A DNA stretch of 64,000 bases, taken from JAFDZW01 sp035632315 (GTDB taxonomy: Bacteria > Bacteroidota > Ignavibacteria > Palsa-1295). Location: the NCBI GenBank assembly GCA_035632315.1, contig DASQGZ010000049.1, positions 1-64,000 on the forward strand, written 5' to 3'. Shown piece by piece: positions 62,001 to 64,000 of this stretch. Made by a program: the position numbers and the translations under genes. Each line of letters starts with the position of its first letter. Position 1 is the stretch's first letter. The notes under the pieces are model-generated. The model was not told where the DNA came from. It searched no databases and was given only the letters and a program-made list of their open reading frames with translations.

Positions 62001-62460
62001 TGCGAAGTGTCAGCGTTTCGAGCTTGAACTCGTTCGCATTCGGTACCGCGATCGCAAGACATTCGGCTTGCGCAACGATCACGATCGGTTCTTGCGCCAT
62101 CGAGATCCGTTCGAGCGCTTCAAGCAATCCGCCGATGTTTTCGGTATCGCTGATGTTTTTGTGCAATGCTTCCGAAATGCGCGAACGATGTTCGATATGC
62201 GAGAACAGCACGACCGATGATTCGCCAAGTAGTTTGGCAAGATCATCGTAGATGCGTTCGGCATCGGCACTCGTCTCGACCGTGATGAAGAGTTCGCGTT
62301 TCGTCTGTAAAAATATCTCTGCCAATGCAAGTGCATCGAATGACGGCACGACATTCGAAAATCGTAATTTCTTGTCTGAATGTTGAATTGCCTCAAGCGA
62401 CTGCTCAAGCGCAGGCAGCGATCTGGCATACTGTTCGAGCGATCTGAAAAGCGGAGTCAC
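59074..62460 (-). CDS. mfd: Transcription-repair coupling factor Mfd
   Basis: Removes RNA polymerase stalled at lesions and recruits UvrA. 1128 residues, standard. UvrB-homology region at N-terminus; RNAP-interaction domain with RRLKDIARNLIQIYAKR; helicase motifs GDVGYGKTEVAMRA (Walker A), DEEHRFG and TATPIPRTL, then QLRGRVGRSNEQAYCYL; TRCF C-domain. Convergent with nadD, 18 nt apart. Confidence 0.97.
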   Translation of the reverse strand: MTPLFRSLEQYARSLPALEQSLEAIQHSDKKLRFSNVVPSFDALALAEIFLQTKRELFITVETSADAERIYDDLAKLLGESSVVLFSHIEHRSRISEALHKNISDTENIGGLLEALERISMAQEPIVIVAQAECLAIAVPNANEFKLETLTLRTQQETGFELLQRWLRDHRFESKNFVDGCGDYAVRGGIIDIFPFTETVPYRIEFFGDEIESIREFDVISQRSIAHRTELVLIPNALESEDVERTASVLDYLDPSVLAITVEPERIYHLLEEQHANEIMMQLRSLTRVAVSNFDMDGFAAVDFATRRQPNFQANLKLIREEIDRLRDTGTTVILTAEAKELLGRLEDLLIGEQSDDDDAEEESARGRLQFLSSSLAFGFALGSDARTVIYTEHELFGRRREKGAASRKRGSRSKGISLRELRSLKRGDLLVHEDKGIGKFMGLDTITVQDAKQEVVRLSYRDGDTLFVNLDYISKLSRYSAAEVSPESVELSKLGSSQWARTKERTKRRLKDIARNLIQIYAKRKKMHGFAFAADDVIQHEMEAAFLYEDTPDQARATSDVKKDMETGAPMDRLVCGDVGYGKTEVAMRAAMKAALDKKQVAVLVPTTILAEQHERSFKDRLERFGVNVAALSRFRSPKEQKEILARLAEGKTDVLIGTHRILSKDVAFSDLGLLIIDEEHRFGVAAKEKLRELRATVDTLTLTATPIPRTLNFSLLGARDLSVIETPPKNRLPISTEILTELESETIRMAIRREMERGGQIYAINDKVNDIELFATKLRTLAPRARIGIIHGQLTATQIEKAMRDFLERKIDILCATKIVESGLDVPNANTIIVNRAHHFGLAELYQLRGRVGRSNEQAYCYLVTLPVKNLSKDSLRRLEAMEEFSDLGAGFQLAMRDLEIRGAGNLLGAEQSGFINEIGFELFQKTLAEAVDELKEEEFSELFKDVPSEGRKNPFIKRFDADSETVRLSLGVDALIPEHYIEDDAERFAFYQRFARINEQTELEELATELRDRFGPPPEEVTNLAHIATIRILAIKLGLRGLSVDDVSRSLRISLPSEDQSDYYQEFFPRILDALNALGQSRIRIVPDGKKLFIMVKLQTKERSVERLQEIETVLSEILEGTATQ

Positions 62461-62538
62461 GATAAAAATTTAAAAAGCACAATAATCCTGCGCTAAAGTA
62501 TTTTATTACTTCAGCACAGGTTCGTAGAATCCAAACAA

Positions 62539-63774
62539 TTATTCCGGGACGTTCGTCTCAGGCGGTTTTGATTGCGCAGCAGAGGATGCGTCTGCAAGCG
62601 GTTCCGGGCTGGGCGGCGGAGATGTCGGGTGCGTTCCTCCCGATTCGTAATAATCGATCGGTCCGTCGAGCCGTGTGCGCAGATCGTAATAGAACGCCGT
62701 CATAAATGCAGGCGAGAACGAAGCGGTGAGTAAGCCGCTGACAAGTGATAATGCAAACAGATTGACCACCATGTAACGGAAAAAATCAACGATCGCGACG
62801 AGCGACGTATTCTCTCCGGAGATATATGTCTGTATAGGGTGCGTATCGACTTTAAAGATAAAGTTGAATGGTAACTTTAATATCGCACCGACGATCGCTA
62901 TGCCAAGCCCGCCGATGAATGTGATGCCGACAATGCGCCAGAAATGTCCGCCGGTATATTCCATGCTTCGCGTTGCCGATGCAACCGGTCCCGTCCCTTC
63001 ACTGACGAGGACGATCCATGAGAACATCAATCGAATTACCATATAAATAATAACCCCGATAGCCCCAAGTGCGGCAAAAACACCGAGCACGGCAGAGATC
63101 GCCGATGCGATCCCGACCACAACAGAGAGGCCGAGCATCATCACCAGCACGAGCATCGCTGTTTGTACCATCAATAGCCAGCCGTGCCGTGTAAGCGTAT
63201 GTTTGAATATTTTTGTCAAGTGGAACGGCCGCTCTTCAAATGCGCGGATCGAGAGCTCGTATTGTGCGCCGATCCCAAAAAACACACCAAGAATGACGAG
63301 CAATAATCCGGCGCCGAAAAAAATAGTATCGGCGATCAACGTCGAGATCGCCGCCGCCTCTGCATTTTTATTGACAGCACCGCGGCTGATATGTGTCAAC
63401 GAGTCGAACTCAGCCTGCAACATCGCCAGACCCGAATCGCCGGGATATTTTGCAACAAGAATATCGTGAACGCTGTCGTATTGTTCGAAGATATTGGGAT
63501 ATTGGAAACGATAGATCAGGAGCGTACTTTTATGTTTCACACTTCTTATTAACTGGTCGTGGATCACCTGGCGCACCGCGGGCGTATCCAGATTTTCCGT
63601 ACGGATGAGCGATGACGTATCGTCGGCAACACGATCGGCTCCGATCAGCATCACGGCAAGTCCCGGTCCCGTAAAAATAAGCGCAACGATCGCCGCATAG
63701 AGATATGTCTTCTTAATAATGCGAATCGTTTCGGCAAAAATGCCGGCAAGATCGAGTGGACGCGATGGGATCAT
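62539..63774 (-). CDS. Multi-pass membrane protein of unknown function
   Basis: 411 residues. A cytoplasmic N-terminus (IPSRPLDLAGIFAETIRIIKK) precedes the first helix. A large extracytoplasmic loop (about 50-140) follows, then five or so further helices (DTIFFGAGLLLVILGVFFGIG, AMLVLVMMLGLSVVVGIAS). The tail is Pro/Ser/Ala-rich (TSPPPSPEPLADASS). The pattern LAGIFAETIRIIKK followed by alternating helix pairs resembles glycerophosphodiester phosphodiesterase membrane-domain proteins, but I cannot assign a function. Confidence 0.75.
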   Translation of the reverse strand: MIPSRPLDLAGIFAETIRIIKKTYLYAAIVALIFTGPGLAVMLIGADRVADDTSSLIRTENLDTPAVRQVIHDQLIRSVKHKSTLLIYRFQYPNIFEQYDSVHDILVAKYPGDSGLAMLQAEFDSLTHISRGAVNKNAEAAAISTLIADTIFFGAGLLLVILGVFFGIGAQYELSIRAFEERPFHLTKIFKHTLTRHGWLLMVQTAMLVLVMMLGLSVVVGIASAISAVLGVFAALGAIGVIIYMVIRLMFSWIVLVSEGTGPVASATRSMEYTGGHFWRIVGITFIGGLGIAIVGAILKLPFNFIFKVDTHPIQTYISGENTSLVAIVDFFRYMVVNLFALSLVSGLLTASFSPAFMTAFYYDLRTRLDGPIDYYESGGTHPTSPPPSPEPLADASSAAQSKPPETNVPE

Positions 63775-63782
63775 AGACTCAA

Positions 63783-63813
63783 TGTAAAATTAAAAATGTA
63801 AAATGTAAAATTT
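63783..63813. repeat. 7-bp tandem array (AATGTAA words)
   Basis: Heptads AATGTAA, AATTAAA, AATGTAA, AATGTAA, AATTTGC, directly before element copy C, the same pairing as at 30463-30621. Confidence 0.75.
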
Positions 63814-63820
63814 GCTGTGC

Positions 63821-63927
63821 TGTCATTGCGAGCGACCGAAGGGAGTGAAGCAATCTAATATCTTTCAGTGTTGCAATAATGAATAATCTTAGATTGCTTC
63901 GCTCGCTGCGCGACTCTCGCAATGACA
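63821..63927. repeat. GTCATTGCGAG palindromic element, copy C
   Basis: Begins TGTCATTGCGAGCGA and ends CTCTCGCAATGACA, with inner arms GAAGCAATCTAATAT and the complementary CTTAGATTGCTTCGC. About 107 bp, the same family as copies A and B. Confidence 0.85.
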
Positions 63928-63941
63928 TCAACTGTACGATT

Positions 63942-64000
63942 TCACTTCAATTCTTTCAAGAATTCTTCTTCGGTTAAGACTTTTACGCCAAGTTCATTTG
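63942..64000 (-). CDS. C-terminal end of a BRCT-containing protein, probably NAD-dependent DNA ligase
   Basis: Only the last 19 codons are in the window: NELGVKVLTEEEFLKELK then TGA at 63942-63944. An LGVKVLTEEEFL ending is typical of the C-terminal BRCT domain of LigA. Another BRCT protein is possible. It ends 14 nt from element copy C. Confidence 0.6.
   Translation of the reverse strand, partial: NELGVKVLTEEEFLKELK

Overview
The window is a piece of a bacterial chromosome of roughly balanced GC content, densely packed with genes on both strands. Gene content points to the Bacteroidota/Chlorobiota lineage, perhaps an Ignavibacteria- or Kapabacteria-like member. It has Kdo transferase and BamD (Gram-negative envelope), a TonB receptor followed by a DUF4249 lipoprotein, two PD40-OmpA proteins (one with the TPR-propeller-CRD-OmpA order of PorE), a BshB1-type deacetylase, and promoters of the Bacteroidota form TTG-N20-TAnnTTTG. 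Genus-level placement is not possible from sequence reading alone.

Layout. 1-4.0 kb (minus): Kdo transferase cut by the window edge, lipoyl synthase, OmpA-PD40 protein. 4.1-17 kb (plus): a dolichol-kinase-like enzyme, an outer-membrane protein, an orphan DNA methyltransferase, a nitrilase-family amidase, RlpA, an AI-2E family permease, RsmI, a 1200-residue outer-membrane protein, an unknown protein and Obg. 17-29.9 kb (mostly minus): tRNA-Leu, GreA, RibBA, YajC, a plus-strand toxin-antitoxin pair, Tgt, an ABC ATPase, a thioesterase, BamD, glutamate dehydrogenase, a second amidase, a TPM protein, NadB, a small barrel protein and CoaE. 30.0-30.4 kb: an unassigned, highly structured candidate noncoding RNA on the minus strand. 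30.8-35.6 kb: a DUF4097-like protein, tRNA-Lys, a lipoprotein, MurA with the Cys-to-Asp change, and a propeller protein behind an exact-consensus promoter. 35.7-39.1 kb: an AT-rich two-gene restriction cassette (methyltransferase fused to a nuclease domain, plus a GmrSD-like protein). 39.2-48.1 kb (plus): MiaB, a lipoprotein, a membrane protein, the TonB receptor/DUF4249/barrel trio and HU. 48.2-53.1 kb (minus): BshB1, an amino-acid permease, an Ig-like lipoprotein and a sugar epimerase. 53.2-59 kb (plus): ArgS, a CNNM/CBS protein, the PorE-like protein and NadD. 59-64 kb (minus): Mfd, a membrane protein and the last codons of a probable LigA.

Between genes, four kinds of repeat recur: 7-bp tandem arrays with varied words, about 100-bp palindromes bounded by GTCATTGCGAG, other short palindromes, and one 8-bp array. 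Several supply the stop codons of neighbouring genes, and one has entered the signal-peptide region of the PorE-like gene. The most notable items are the roughly 418-nt candidate RNA at 30000-30417, the repeat families, the restriction cassette with a swapped-looking recognition domain, and the natural Asp at the MurA fosfomycin site.
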